Positions 43,120 through 52,116 of a DNA stretch of 64,000 nucleotides are shown here, piece by piece. The position numbers and the translations under genes were made by a program. The notes beneath the pieces were generated by a model, which ran no database searches, was not told where the DNA came from, and saw only the letters and a program-made list of their open reading frames with translations. The stretch's first letter is position 1. The number at the start of each line of letters is the position of its first letter. Origin of the DNA: Campylobacter showae CSUNSWCD (GTDB lineage: Bacteria > Campylobacterota > Campylobacteria > Campylobacterales > Campylobacteraceae); NCBI RefSeq assembly GCF_000313615.1, contig NZ_AMZQ01000009.1, positions 1 to 64,000 of the forward strand. Reading direction: 5' to 3'.

Positions 43120-45471
43120 TTGCGCAAATATAGATTCGGTCCGTTTTACGCAAACGTAGTCAGCGGACAGATAACTAGCGTAGATCCTTTTGAGGCGGAT
43201 AAATTCCCAAGCACTTTAAATAACGCCGTCGCAGACTGCGTCCAAAACGAAAGCAGAGTACTGTATCCTTGCGTTAGAAAGAGTTATTTGGAGAAAAAAG
43301 GACCAAATAAACCCGAGCTTGGAGGCGAGGAGGAATTCGTAAGAGTTAGCTGGGATACGGCGCTTGATCTAGCCGCAAAAGTTCTAAAAGAAAATTTTGA
43401 AAAATACGACTCCGAGAGTATCTACGGAGAGTGCTACTGGTGGGGCGGCAGCGGTAAAGTCAGCTGGGGTAGAGCTACGGCTAGAAGGATGCTAACGATA
43501 CTAGGCGGCTTCGTCTCAGAAGACGGCAACTACTCCTATGGCGCCGGTCACGTTATCATGCCTTACGTTATCGGAACTATCGAGCCAAACGAAGTTCCTA
43601 CGAAATGGGAAGCGGTACTAAAGTCTGCTAAAACGATAGTATTTTGGGGAAGCAACCCCGTAGTAACCAATGAAATAGGCGTAGGCGCTCCTACTCACGA
43701 GGGCTACGAAGTGTATGCCAAGCTAAAAGATATGAATGCAAAAGGCAAAAAGAAAATTTACGCCGTAGATACATATAAAAACAACACGATCAGGTATCTA
43801 AACTCGGACTTTATAGGCGTGGTGCCGGGAACCGATACGGCCATGATGATAGGCATGTACCACTATCTATACGAAAATAAACTATACGACGAAGCTTTTA
43901 TAGGCAAATACACCGTTGGATTTAATAAATTTAAAGATTATTTTCTAGGCACTCACGACAATGTAGTTAAAAATTTAGACTGGGCTAGCAAAATTTGCGG
44001 CGTAAGCGTCAAAAAGCTAGAGGAGCTATGCATGTCGCTAGCCAAAAACGAGTCTTTGATAATAAGCGGTTTTGCCATCCAAAGACAAGATCACGGAGAG
44101 CAGTCGTATTGGGCGCTCACAACTCTAGCCTCGATGCTAGGACACATAGGCAAAGAGGGCTGCGGCTTTATGACTTGCGATCAGGAACACAAAACCAGCA
44201 CGGAAAGCTTTATAGCACCGGCTCTAAAAGGCCTGAGCTTGGTTCCTAGCGAAAAATATACTAAAGAAGATAGCCCTTGGGTAAAAAACAAAGGCTACGT
44301 CATGCCAAATAGTAGAATAATAGATGCGCTCCTAAATCCGGGCCAAGAGATGCAAAGAAACGGCGAAATTTACAAACTCCCGCACATGAGAGTTTCCGTA
44401 AGCGCCAGCGGATCGATATTTACGAGACATCAGGATATAAACCGCGCGGTACAAGCGTGGAAAAAGCTCGATACCGTGATAACCATAGAGCCTTATTGGA
44501 CTAGCGGAGCTAAGCTTAGCGACATAGTCCTGCCCGCAGCTATCGAGCCTGAGAGAAACGACATAGAGCAGTCAAACGCTACGGGCGAGTATATCTTTGC
44601 CATAAAACAAGCCGTCCAGCCTATGGGCGAAAGCAGGAGCGATTTTGAAATTTGCAAAGGAATTTGCAAGAGATGGGGCATGGAAGAGGTATTTACCGAA
44701 GGCAAGACCGAGATGGAGTGGATAAAAGAAATTTTCGCCGACGCCATGGATCAAGCCAAAGCGCTCGGATACGATAATCTACCTACGTTTGACGAGTTTT
44801 GGGAAAAAGGATACGTAAAATTCGACAAAAAAGACGAAGAGAAAAAATACTACACTAGATTTGCGAATTTTAGAAAAAATCCAAATAAATTTAGACTTGG
44901 AACGCCGTCGGGAAAGATCGAGATTTATTCGCCCGTCATCGCAAAAATGAAATACGACGACTCCTTTGGGCATCCGGCATGGTTTGAGCCTACCGAGTGG
45001 CTCGGCGATAAAGAAAAAACAAAGAAATATCCACTTGCGCTCAATACTCCGCACTCCCGCCTCAGACTACACTCTCAATTAGATAACTCCATAGTTAGAA
45101 AATACGCCGAAGTAAACGGCAGAGAGCCGATATTTATCAGCCAAAGCACAGCCAAAAAACGCGGCATCGCAACGGGAGACGTGGTTAGGGTGTTTAACGA
45201 CAGAGGCGAAATTTTGTGCGGAGCGATAGTGAGCGACATAACCCAAGACGACGTCGTAATCGTATGCGAAGGCGCATGGTACGATCCTGAAGTCTACGGC
45301 AAAAAGAGCCTGTGCCAGCACGGATGCGTAAACGTGCTCACAAAAGACAAAGGCATTAGCAAGCTAGCGCAAAGCAATATCGCGCATACGAATTTAGTCC
45401 AAGTCGAAAAATATAAAGGCGCGATAAGGCCTATCAGAGCGTTTTCTAAACCAAAAATCATAGGCGCTTAA
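43120..45471 (+). CDS. TorA/BisC-type molybdopterin S- or N-oxide reductase (mature part)
   Basis: This frame of about 783 aa is a DMSO reductase-family enzyme that would reduce TMAO, DMSO or similar oxides in the periplasm. It shows YRFGPFYANVVSGQI, WGGSGKVSWGRAT (about 107-119), the Mo-ligand region DGNYSYGAGHVIMPYVIGTIEP (in two parts, Ser as likely ligand, about 133-154) and the C-terminal segment GDVVRVFNDRGE (about 686-697). The only start is a weak TTG, because the Tat leader (43013-43108) is in a different frame. As sequenced, the enzyme would not be exported. No torC-type cytochrome gene is adjacent. Confidence 0.85.
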   Translation: MRKYRFGPFYANVVSGQITSVDPFEADKFPSTLNNAVADCVQNESRVLYPCVRKSYLEKKGPNKPELGGEEEFVRVSWDTALDLAAKVLKENFEKYDSESIYGECYWWGGSGKVSWGRATARRMLTILGGFVSEDGNYSYGAGHVIMPYVIGTIEPNEVPTKWEAVLKSAKTIVFWGSNPVVTNEIGVGAPTHEGYEVYAKLKDMNAKGKKKIYAVDTYKNNTIRYLNSDFIGVVPGTDTAMMIGMYHYLYENKLYDEAFIGKYTVGFNKFKDYFLGTHDNVVKNLDWASKICGVSVKKLEELCMSLAKNESLIISGFAIQRQDHGEQSYWALTTLASMLGHIGKEGCGFMTCDQEHKTSTESFIAPALKGLSLVPSEKYTKEDSPWVKNKGYVMPNSRIIDALLNPGQEMQRNGEIYKLPHMRVSVSASGSIFTRHQDINRAVQAWKKLDTVITIEPYWTSGAKLSDIVLPAAIEPERNDIEQSNATGEYIFAIKQAVQPMGESRSDFEICKGICKRWGMEEVFTEGKTEMEWIKEIFADAMDQAKALGYDNLPTFDEFWEKGYVKFDKKDEEKKYYTRFANFRKNPNKFRLGTPSGKIEIYSPVIAKMKYDDSFGHPAWFEPTEWLGDKEKTKKYPLALNTPHSRLRLHSQLDNSIVRKYAEVNGREPIFISQSTAKKRGIATGDVVRVFNDRGEILCGAIVSDITQDDVVIVCEGAWYDPEVYGKKSLCQHGCVNVLTKDKGISKLAQSNIAHTNLVQVEKYKGAIRPIRAFSKPKIIGA

Positions 45472-45517
45472 ATTTGCGGCGGGGTTTAGGCTCCGCCGTT
45501 TTTAATGTTTATCATCT

Positions 45518-45640
45518 TCGCGGTCTACCATATCGTCCACGAAGCAAATTTTAGAATCATCACCACATGGGAAGCAATCTATCATAGGCAAAGAGTTTTG
45601 CAGTAGCCGTGAACGTCGCCGATGAAGTAAATTTAATCCT
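45518..45640 (-). pseudogene. Degenerate fragment of the metallophosphoesterase gene
   Basis: About 120 bases match 42570-42700 closely, for example CACGAAGCAAATTTTAGAATCA and AGCCGTGAACGTCGCCGAT. They correspond to the GDVHGC to GDLIDR part of the phosphatase. Frame and motifs are damaged. The copy is in the same orientation as the intact gene. Confidence 0.75.
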
Positions 45641-45662
45641 TTATTTTACTAAATTTTAGCGG

Positions 45663-46346
45663 TTACTGACGATAATCTTTGTCGAAAAGCTTATCTAGAC
45701 TGTCTTTTCTGTATTCCAAGCCCTTCAAAATCGCATCCACGCCATCTCTAGTTAGATCGCGGAATTTGACGCCCTCAAAATCAAAATACACCGTCATCCC
45801 GTTATCGCTGATTTTAATAATCCGCATAGCATATTGAGAAAGACTAAATTTATCTACACCTACGCAATCTATTAGCTCGTCGGCATATTTAGCAATTATA
45901 TCCTTTATAATCATTTTTGATTTATACTGCTGCTCGGTCGCATAAGTAGCCACGCTCGGAGCTAGTTTTTCAATGTTTTTCTCATAGGCCTTAAATTTAT
46001 CGGTCTTAGTTACCGTCCCATTTCTTGAAGTTTCAAGGACAGATTTTAAAAACTCTGTGTTCAAATTTATCATAGCATAGGCATCGACCTTTATCCAGTC
46101 CAGCGCATCCTTATCAGCGTTGATATATGGGTTAAATTTGCTCGGTAAACGCATTTTTGACGCATTTAAATTTCGCCAAAATTTTTCGTGAGCCTCTTGG
46201 TTAAATTTGATCTGCCCGCCTGCAACATCTATCGCAACCTTTCTGGCTATATGTAAATTTTCGCTAGTTGAGCTTCCGTCGCCTTTTGATGCTATGCCAC
46301 ACCCGCAAAATATCAGTGCAATCATAAAAATAATCAGCTTTTTCAT
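45663..46346 (-). CDS. Putative lipoprotein
   Basis: This 227-aa protein is read from ATG 46346 with AGGAG upstream; an upstream in-frame start lacks one. MKKLIIFMIALIFCGCGIAS is a signal peptide with a lipobox-like end (FCGC). The mature part is soluble and mostly helical with no family I recognise (GGQIKFNQEAHEKFWRNLNA, about 43-62). It would sit in the periplasm, lipid-anchored. Confidence 0.6.
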   Translation of the reverse strand: MKKLIIFMIALIFCGCGIASKGDGSSTSENLHIARKVAIDVAGGQIKFNQEAHEKFWRNLNASKMRLPSKFNPYINADKDALDWIKVDAYAMINLNTEFLKSVLETSRNGTVTKTDKFKAYEKNIEKLAPSVATYATEQQYKSKMIIKDIIAKYADELIDCVGVDKFSLSQYAMRIIKISDNGMTVYFDFEGVKFRDLTRDGVDAILKGLEYRKDSLDKLFDKDYRQ

Positions 46347-46450
46347 CGCTTCTCCTGTAAACATAATTTTGCGAAATTTTACTGCCGCAAGCATTAAATT
46401 TTACTTGCAAAATACGCGCAAGCTAAAATGCGCGTCAAATTTAAACGCCC

Positions 46451-47062
46451 TCACTCGCCGACGACTAGCATCACGCCAAGCGCTATCATCGTAACACCGA
46501 CAAAAAACTCCAAAATTTTCCATGCGGCGGGCTTTTTAAATAGCGGCGCTAAAAATCTCGCCCCGTATCCGAGTAAAAAGAAAAACGCAAACGACGCGCA
46601 CATCGCACCCGCGCCAAAAAGTCTTGCGCTCTCGCCAAATTTCGTAGAGACCGAGCCAAGTAGTACGACCGTATCAAGATAAACGTGCGGATTTAGCCAC
46701 GTAAAAGCTAGCGTTAGAAGTGCGGTTTTAGCCGCTCCGTGCGTCTCCTCGCCGCCAGCCATTAGCGCATGCGAGGCGCTAAAGGCACTATAAAGACTGC
46801 GTAGCCCGTAAATACTCAAAAATACGAATCCGCCCCAAAGCGCGGCGGTTTTGATGACGGGATAGCGCTCTACCACGTAGCCAAACCCCGATACGCCCGC
46901 AAAGATCAGCGCGGCGTCGCTAAGCGCGCAGATAATGCAAACTAGAAAAATATGCTGTTTTTTGATGCCTTGTTTTAGCACGAAGGCATTTTGCGCTCCG
47001 ATGGCAAGGATCAGCGAGAGCCCAAGAGAAAAACCAGAGAAAAAGGCGTTAAAAGAGTTCAT
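46451..47062 (-). CDS. LysE/ArgO-family amino acid exporter
   Basis: This 203-aa protein has six membrane helices and the LysE signature GAQNAFVLKQGIKKQHI (about 22-38), followed by CALSDAALIFAGVSGFG (about 45-61) and TWLNPHVYLDTVVLLGS (about 121-137). Members export basic amino acids such as arginine or lysine. It stands alone. The closest family pattern is ArgO, but the substrate is inferred. Confidence 0.9.
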   Translation of the reverse strand: MNSFNAFFSGFSLGLSLILAIGAQNAFVLKQGIKKQHIFLVCIICALSDAALIFAGVSGFGYVVERYPVIKTAALWGGFVFLSIYGLRSLYSAFSASHALMAGGEETHGAAKTALLTLAFTWLNPHVYLDTVVLLGSVSTKFGESARLFGAGAMCASFAFFFLLGYGARFLAPLFKKPAAWKILEFFVGVTMIALGVMLVVGE

Positions 47063-47204
47063 TTTATCCCTTAAATTTGGCGTATTTCGGTATTTTTAAA
47101 ATTTTAGCCAAAATGCGTACAACAAAAGCTCGGCGAAGTGAAATTTGCGACATGCGGAGATCTCTGTAAATTTGTGAGTCAAATTTTAGCAGCATCAAGG
47201 TGCA

Positions 47205-47392
47205 GGTCTCGGTGGGTCAAATTTGAAACCGAAATTTACAAATCGACTTCAAATTTAAATGTAAAACGATAAGGCGAAGTATCGCGAGACGATTTTTCGA
47301 GTTTTGAAGCAAAATTGAGCGTGCGCTAGGCATATAGCCTGCGGAGCGAAAATTTTGTAAAATCTCGGAAAAGCGCTCGCGAGACGAGCCGC
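47205..47392. repeat. Post-stop repeat, copy after ppk
   Basis: Read from the ppk stop on the minus strand it starts GCGGCTCGTCTCGCGAGCGC followed by TTTT, and ends, about 185 bases on, with the 85-bp block (47207-47290, CTCGGTGGGTCAAATTTGAA) shared in inverted orientation with 41420-41507. Confidence 0.7.
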
Positions 47393-49486
47393 TTAACTTT
47401 CTTTCAAAAGCTTAGCCACCATCTGTTCGCTTTTTCCCTTATCGGTATCCTTTTTCGTCGCCTTATATATCCCGCTCACGTACTCCTCGAGCACCTCTTG
47501 CGAGTTTATGCGCGCGTCACCCTCTTTTGGCCTTACTTTGGCGTATTCGCCGCTGTTTTGCAGCTCAAACGCCAGCTCGTTATCGCTAAGCTGCAAGCGC
47601 AAAAACTCGAGCAAGCGCTCTTGTAAATTTTTATCAATTATCGGCGTCATGAGCTCCAGGCGGCGCTCGAGATTTCGCGGCATCCAGTCGGCGGAGGCGA
47701 TGTAAATTTGAGGCTCGGCATGCCTAAAATAAAATATCCTAGCATGCTCAAGGTATTTGCCGATAAGCGATCTCACGCGGATATTTTCACTTAAGCCCTT
47801 CACGCCGGGGCGCACGCAGCAGATACCGCGCACGATGAGGTCGATCTTTACGCCCGCGCTGCTAGCCTTTACCAGCGCGTCCACGATGTCGCCATCTACC
47901 AGCGCGTTCATCTTGGCCACGATCCTACCTTGCTCTCCGTGCGTGGTCTCGGTCTTTATCATATCTAGCACGCGCTCTTTTATCTGCATCGGCGACATAG
48001 AGAGCGTCTGCAAACGGCGGTTTTTAGAAAAGCCCGAAAGTATGTGAAAAAACGTCGTCGTATCGCTCGCAAACTCCGCTCTGCTCGTAAAATAGCTCAC
48101 GTCGGTGTAAATTTTCGCCGAGCCGCCATTATAGTTGCCGGTGGATAGATGCATGTAAAATTTGAGCTTGCCGCCCTCTTGGCGTATGACTTGGCTCACT
48201 TTTGCGTGCACCTTAAAACCCGTTATGCCGTATATCACGTGCGCGCCGGCATCTTCTAGAGCCTTTGCCCAGTGCAGGTTGTTTTCCTCGTCAAACCTCG
48301 CCTTTAGCTCGACCATCACGGTTACCTGCTTTCCGTCGTTTGCGGCGTCGATGAGGGCCTGGATGATAGGCGAATTTTTATCGACACGGTAGAGCGTCAT
48401 GCGGATCGAGATCACGCGCGGATCCTTGCTCGCCTCTTTGATAAACTGCACGACAGGATCAAAGCTCTCATACGGATGCACTACCAGCACGTCCTCTTTG
48501 TCGATAACGTCAAACATCGATAGGTGGCTGCTAAAAGGCGGCAGGGTCTTTGGCGCGTACGGCGGCAGGCAGAGGTGGGAAAATTCTTTATTTCCCACGA
48601 TTTGCCAGAGCGAATTTAACGTGAGCGGGACGGTGTACTCGTAGATATCTTTATAAAAAATCTTCATGTGCGAGTTTAGAAACTCGACTATCTCGGGGTC
48701 TGCATCCTTTTGTATCTGCATGCGCACAAACGCGCCTTTTCGGCGTAGCTTTAGCCCCTGCTCGAGGATCATCATAAAATCATCCGCCTCTTCCTCCTCG
48801 ATGACGATGTCGGCGTTCCTGGTAACTCTAAACGCCGCCGAGCTAAGTAGCTTGTATCCTGGGAAAATCTCCTCCGCGTGGCGGTGCACGATCGTTTCTA
48901 TCGGCACATAGACGTTGTCGCTAGCCTGAAAAAATCTCGGCAAAACTCGCGAGATACGTATCATGCCAAATTTTATAATCTCGGGACTATCCGCATCGGC
49001 AAGCTTAACGGCTAAGCTAAAACTAAGGTTATTTAGGTGAGGATACGGATGCGTGGCATCAACCGCGATAGGCACGATGACGGGCAGGATGTTTGAGAAA
49101 AAATACTCGTCGCATTTAGCGCGAAGCTCAGGCAGGATTTCGTCGTAATTTTTCATAAAAAGCCCGCTTTGCGCGAGTTCTCTTAGTGCGTCTTTATAGT
49201 GCTTTTCTACGAGCGCGAGCTCGTCTTTGATGTATTTTCTGATCTCTCTTAGCTGCTCGAGAGGACTCATGCCGTCGCTACCGCTAGCTGCGACACCTGC
49301 GGCAAAAAGCTGTTTAAGCCCTGCGATGCGGATCATGTAAAATTCATCCAAATTCGTCATATAAATCGCGATAAATTTTAGCTTTTCAAGCGGCGGCAAC
49401 GCCTTTTCGCACTGGGCTAAAACGCGCGAGTTAAAGCGCAGCCAGCTAAGCTCGCGGTTAATAAAAACACTATTGTTATCATCCAT
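47393..49486 (-). CDS. ppk: Polyphosphate kinase
   Basis: This 697-aa enzyme makes polyphosphate from ATP. It shows the N-terminal start [15 protein letters not shown] (about 9-23), [16 protein letters not shown] (about 140-155), and the phosphorylated-His region [20 protein letters not shown] (about 430-449). The second His region [20 protein letters not shown] lies at about 585-604. Length is normal. The phospholipase D-like catalytic half is intact. It appears monocistronic and ends at a post-stop repeat. Confidence 0.97.
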   Translation of the reverse strand: MDDNNSVFINRELSWLRFNSRVLAQCEKALPPLEKLKFIAIYMTNLDEFYMIRIAGLKQLFAAGVAASGSDGMSPLEQLREIRKYIKDELALVEKHYKDALRELAQSGLFMKNYDEILPELRAKCDEYFFSNILPVIVPIAVDATHPYPHLNNLSFSLAVKLADADSPEIIKFGMIRISRVLPRFFQASDNVYVPIETIVHRHAEEIFPGYKLLSSAAFRVTRNADIVIEEEEADDFMMILEQGLKLRRKGAFVRMQIQKDADPEIVEFLNSHMKIFYKDIYEYTVPLTLNSLWQIVGNKEFSHLCLPPYAPKTLPPFSSHLSMFDVIDKEDVLVVHPYESFDPVVQFIKEASKDPRVISIRMTLYRVDKNSPIIQALIDAANDGKQVTVMVELKARFDEENNLHWAKALEDAGAHVIYGITGFKVHAKVSQVIRQEGGKLKFYMHLSTGNYNGGSAKIYTDVSYFTSRAEFASDTTTFFHILSGFSKNRRLQTLSMSPMQIKERVLDMIKTETTHGEQGRIVAKMNALVDGDIVDALVKASSAGVKIDLIVRGICCVRPGVKGLSENIRVRSLIGKYLEHARIFYFRHAEPQIYIASADWMPRNLERRLELMTPIIDKNLQERLLEFLRLQLSDNELAFELQNSGEYAKVRPKEGDARINSQEVLEEYVSGIYKATKKDTDKGKSEQMVAKLLKES

Positions 49487-49566
49487 TTTTTATCCTTTTG
49501 ATGTTTTATAGATTTTAGCGTATTTTCTCTTAAATCATAGCCCTTCTAAAAATAGTAAGTTTGTGC

Positions 49567-49572
49567 TATAAT
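49567..49572 (+). promoter_or_regulatory. Extended -10 promoter for the 25-aa gene
   Basis: TGTGC followed by TATAAT, about 45 bases before ATG 49618. Campylobacter sigma-70 promoters often rely on such an extended -10 box. Confidence 0.6.
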
Positions 49573-49617
49573 AAACTAAGAACAAATTTAACTTCAAAAA
49601 TCGGGCAAGGAAATATA

Positions 49618-49695
49618 ATGGAATATATTTGGGCGGTTATTATTTTATGCGTCGGAATGGCGGTTTTTTGGGTTTTAAAGAAAATCTCGATGTAA
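49618..49695 (+). CDS. 25-aa single-span membrane protein
   Basis: The peptide starts MEYIWAVIILCVGMAVFWVL and ends KKISM. It has its own extended -10 promoter and AAGG ribosome site. It has the form of CydX-like or CcoQ-like small membrane subunits, but no oxidase genes are adjacent, so the partner is unknown. Confidence 0.5.
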   Translation: MEYIWAVIILCVGMAVFWVLKKISM

Positions 49696-50158
49696 AGCAC
49701 TGCAACAATAACCGCTTCCAGATAAGCCTGCACCGAATTCAAAGTGCGTATACCTCAATATTCAACTCGTTGCAACTTTATTTTCTCGTACTCAAGTTTT
49801 ATTATGAACGTTTAGCAAAAAATAAAAATTTGACCAAGTCTTTGTAGTCAAATTTAAAGCCAACTTTAATCAAATTTATCACTATATCAGTATTTTGCCT
49901 TATAACTCAAAATACTACAGAGAATTTCATATCAAACGCTTACAAAGTCAAAATTTAACAATCTATAAATTTTAATAATTAGAATTTAAATTCTGTAGGA
50001 AACCAACCTGATGCTATCAAAATTTGCAAATTTTATACAATATTGTTTTTAAATTTAAAATATATAAAAGCGATAAATTTATTCTAGTTTTTAGATGAAA
50101 ATAAAAAATAAGAAGAGATAAAGCAAAATGGCGGAGCAAGTCGTCCGCCATAATTTAA
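49696..50158. other. Gene-free AT-rich gap
   Basis: No gene is convincing in these 463 bases between the 25-aa gene and the DUF465 gene. A short plus-strand frame at 49629-49847 overlaps the 25-aa gene and lacks a ribosome site. Confidence 0.5.
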
Positions 50159-50383
50159 TTAAAGATTGTTCTCTTTTTTGTACTCAGCCAAAAAAGCGTA
50201 AATTTCATCTTTTAATCTAAGTTTTTCGCGCTTTAGAGCATCTACTTCGGCGTCATTATAAACGTTGCCTTTTTGTATCTCAGCGATCTTTTCGTCTAGG
50301 TCGTTGTGTTTGTCAAAAAGTGCAGTAAATCTTGCGTTTGAACCCTTTAGCTTAGTTATAAGCTCTCTATCTTCATGAAACAT
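50159..50383 (-). CDS. DUF465/YdcH-family small coiled-coil protein
   Basis: This 74-aa protein shows the YdcH pattern: FHEDRELITKLKGSNARFTA at the start, LFDKHNDLDEKIAEIQKG in the middle and LKREKLRLKDEIYAFL at the end. The family is widespread and of unknown function. It has AAGGAG upstream of ATG 50383. Confidence 0.85.
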   Translation of the reverse strand: MFHEDRELITKLKGSNARFTALFDKHNDLDEKIAEIQKGNVYNDAEVDALKREKLRLKDEIYAFLAEYKKENNL

Positions 50384-50563
50384 ATTTGCTCCTTTTATGG
50401 ATTAAATTTTAATTTAATTTTATCGAATATTATTTTAAGAGATGGTTAAAAACATGCCGTATTTGCGGCGACTTGGCAAAAATTTAGAGCAAAATTTATC
50501 CAGTCTTATAATTGGCTTAAAAATTTATAAAAGCTGAAAGTAGTTTTAAATTTGAGACTAAAT

Positions 50564-51688
50564 TTAAACGTATTTTAGCTCTTCTGGCTTATGTCTGCTT
50601 TTTATTACACGCTTGGTTAGGCGTATCGATTCGCCAGTGCCGATAACTAATAGCTTCGTGCCAGTACCAATTAGCGTATCGCCCTTTGGCATCGGGATAA
50701 ATTTATTATTCACGTCTTTAATGCCAACCACGTCGGCGTTTGTTATATTTCGCAAGTTAGTTTCTTTTAGGCGCTTAAAGCGGACCCACGAGTAATCCGG
50801 TACCGATATCTCCTCGATATCGATCGGTGAGTCTTGTTTGTATAAAAACTGCTCAAGCAAATTTTCCATATCCGGGCGTACGCTCATCGCACTGAGACGC
50901 TGAGCGACAAGCTTTGATGGGCTCACCACGCTGTTTGCACCAAGCTTTTTTAGGCGCTCAGTATCGTCTTGACTATCGGAGTTCGTCATTATAAAATACG
51001 GTTTTTTGCGCCCGATCTCTTTTTCAAACAACCTTACGGTTGCGATAAGAGCAATATTGTCTGCAATGTTTGGACTTAACGTAATCATGCCTTTTGCGCT
51101 TGAAAAATGAGTCTTCAAAAGCGCAGTTTGCGTGTGAGGTTGAGAGATTATATAGTATGGGTATTTATACTTTTCAGCGATCTCAGGCAGATCCTCGCGA
51201 GGATCAATTACTATAAATGGGATATGATTTTCCCTAAATTCACGGCTTAATTCCATTGTGTATTGATTGTGATAGCAGATGACAAAATGGTTTTTTAACC
51301 TTGCGATCTTATATAGCATTCGTCTTTCCTTTATGATTGCTACGAGTGCGCCTTTTTTTAAAACTTCGAGCATCAAACCCGTAGAAAAAGTAAAAACGGC
51401 AAAACCGAGTAAAATAAACGTGATGGTAAAAAGCCGTCCAGCGGGGGAAATAGGTGCGACCTCAGTAAATCCGACGGTCGTAAAAGTCATACCAGCCTGA
51501 TAAATCGCATCTATCAAGCTAAAACCATCGATTGTAACATAGCCCATAGCTCCAATCATCATCATCAAAACGACTAAGATGAGTGGTAAACGAAATGGGC
51601 GAAGTTGTTCGTAAAGTTCAGTATTGAGGTTGATTTGAGGTTTAGCAGAACTTGACCAGTTGAGGAATTTTAAAATCTTTTTAAACAA
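50564..51688 (-). CDS. Two-helix potassium channel with RCK domain (HpKchA-like)
   Basis: This 374-aa protein has two membrane helices (about 31-52 and 85-108) around a pore loop with filter TTVGFTE (about 71-77), deviating from the usual TVGYG. A cytoplasmic RCK/TrkA_N domain follows from about 131 (NHFVICYHNQYTMELSREF), without the classical GxGxxG. A TrkA_C domain occupies about 290-365. The arrangement resembles the H. pylori channel HpKchA. It is upstream of nothing obvious and 28 bases downstream of rpmB. Confidence 0.85.
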   Translation of the reverse strand: MFKKILKFLNWSSSAKPQINLNTELYEQLRPFRLPLILVVLMMMIGAMGYVTIDGFSLIDAIYQAGMTFTTVGFTEVAPISPAGRLFTITFILLGFAVFTFSTGLMLEVLKKGALVAIIKERRMLYKIARLKNHFVICYHNQYTMELSREFRENHIPFIVIDPREDLPEIAEKYKYPYYIISQPHTQTALLKTHFSSAKGMITLSPNIADNIALIATVRLFEKEIGRKKPYFIMTNSDSQDDTERLKKLGANSVVSPSKLVAQRLSAMSVRPDMENLLEQFLYKQDSPIDIEEISVPDYSWVRFKRLKETNLRNITNADVVGIKDVNNKFIPMPKGDTLIGTGTKLLVIGTGESIRLTKRVIKSRHKPEELKYV

Positions 51689-51715
51689 AGAAAACTCCTC
51701 AAATTTACGGCAAAT

Positions 51716-51907
51716 TTAGCGTGACTGTTTTCTCATCGTTCTTAACGTAGATGCAGCTACCTTAATCTTTCTCGTAGTGCCGTCCTCTAGCGTAACGCGG
51801 ACAGTTCTTAGGTTTGGCAAAAACCTTCTTTTTGTTCTGTTTTTCGCGTGGCTGACATTATTACCAACCATGGGGCCTTTGCCTGTTATTGCGCATACTC
51901 TTGACAT
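51716..51907 (-). CDS. rpmB: 50S ribosomal protein L28
   Basis: This 63-aa ribosomal protein is read from ATG 51907 ([20 protein letters not shown]), with TAAGGA upstream. The frame extends 16 codons further upstream without support. It continues [18 protein letters not shown] and ends RTMRKQSR. The size is typical. Confidence 0.97.
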   Translation of the reverse strand: MSRVCAITGKGPMVGNNVSHAKNRTKRRFLPNLRTVRVTLEDGTTRKIKVAASTLRTMRKQSR

Positions 51908-52116
51908 ATTTGTTTCCTTAAAAATAAAAATTTCTGCTGATTTTATCCAAAACAAACAAAATAAAAGCTTAAAGCTGCTTTTACAAACATGTTATTTTTT
52001 AAACTGAATTTATGGATAAAAAAGCTAGAATAACAAAATTTAAATACATTGAAATTTTAAAAATTCATAGGTCAAGTTTTACAAAAAATCAATTTTCAGG
52101 AATTTTGTTTCATCTT

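Noticed and set aside
49629-49847. 72-aa plus-strand protein
   Set aside because: It overlaps the better supported 25-aa membrane peptide in another frame and has no ribosome site.
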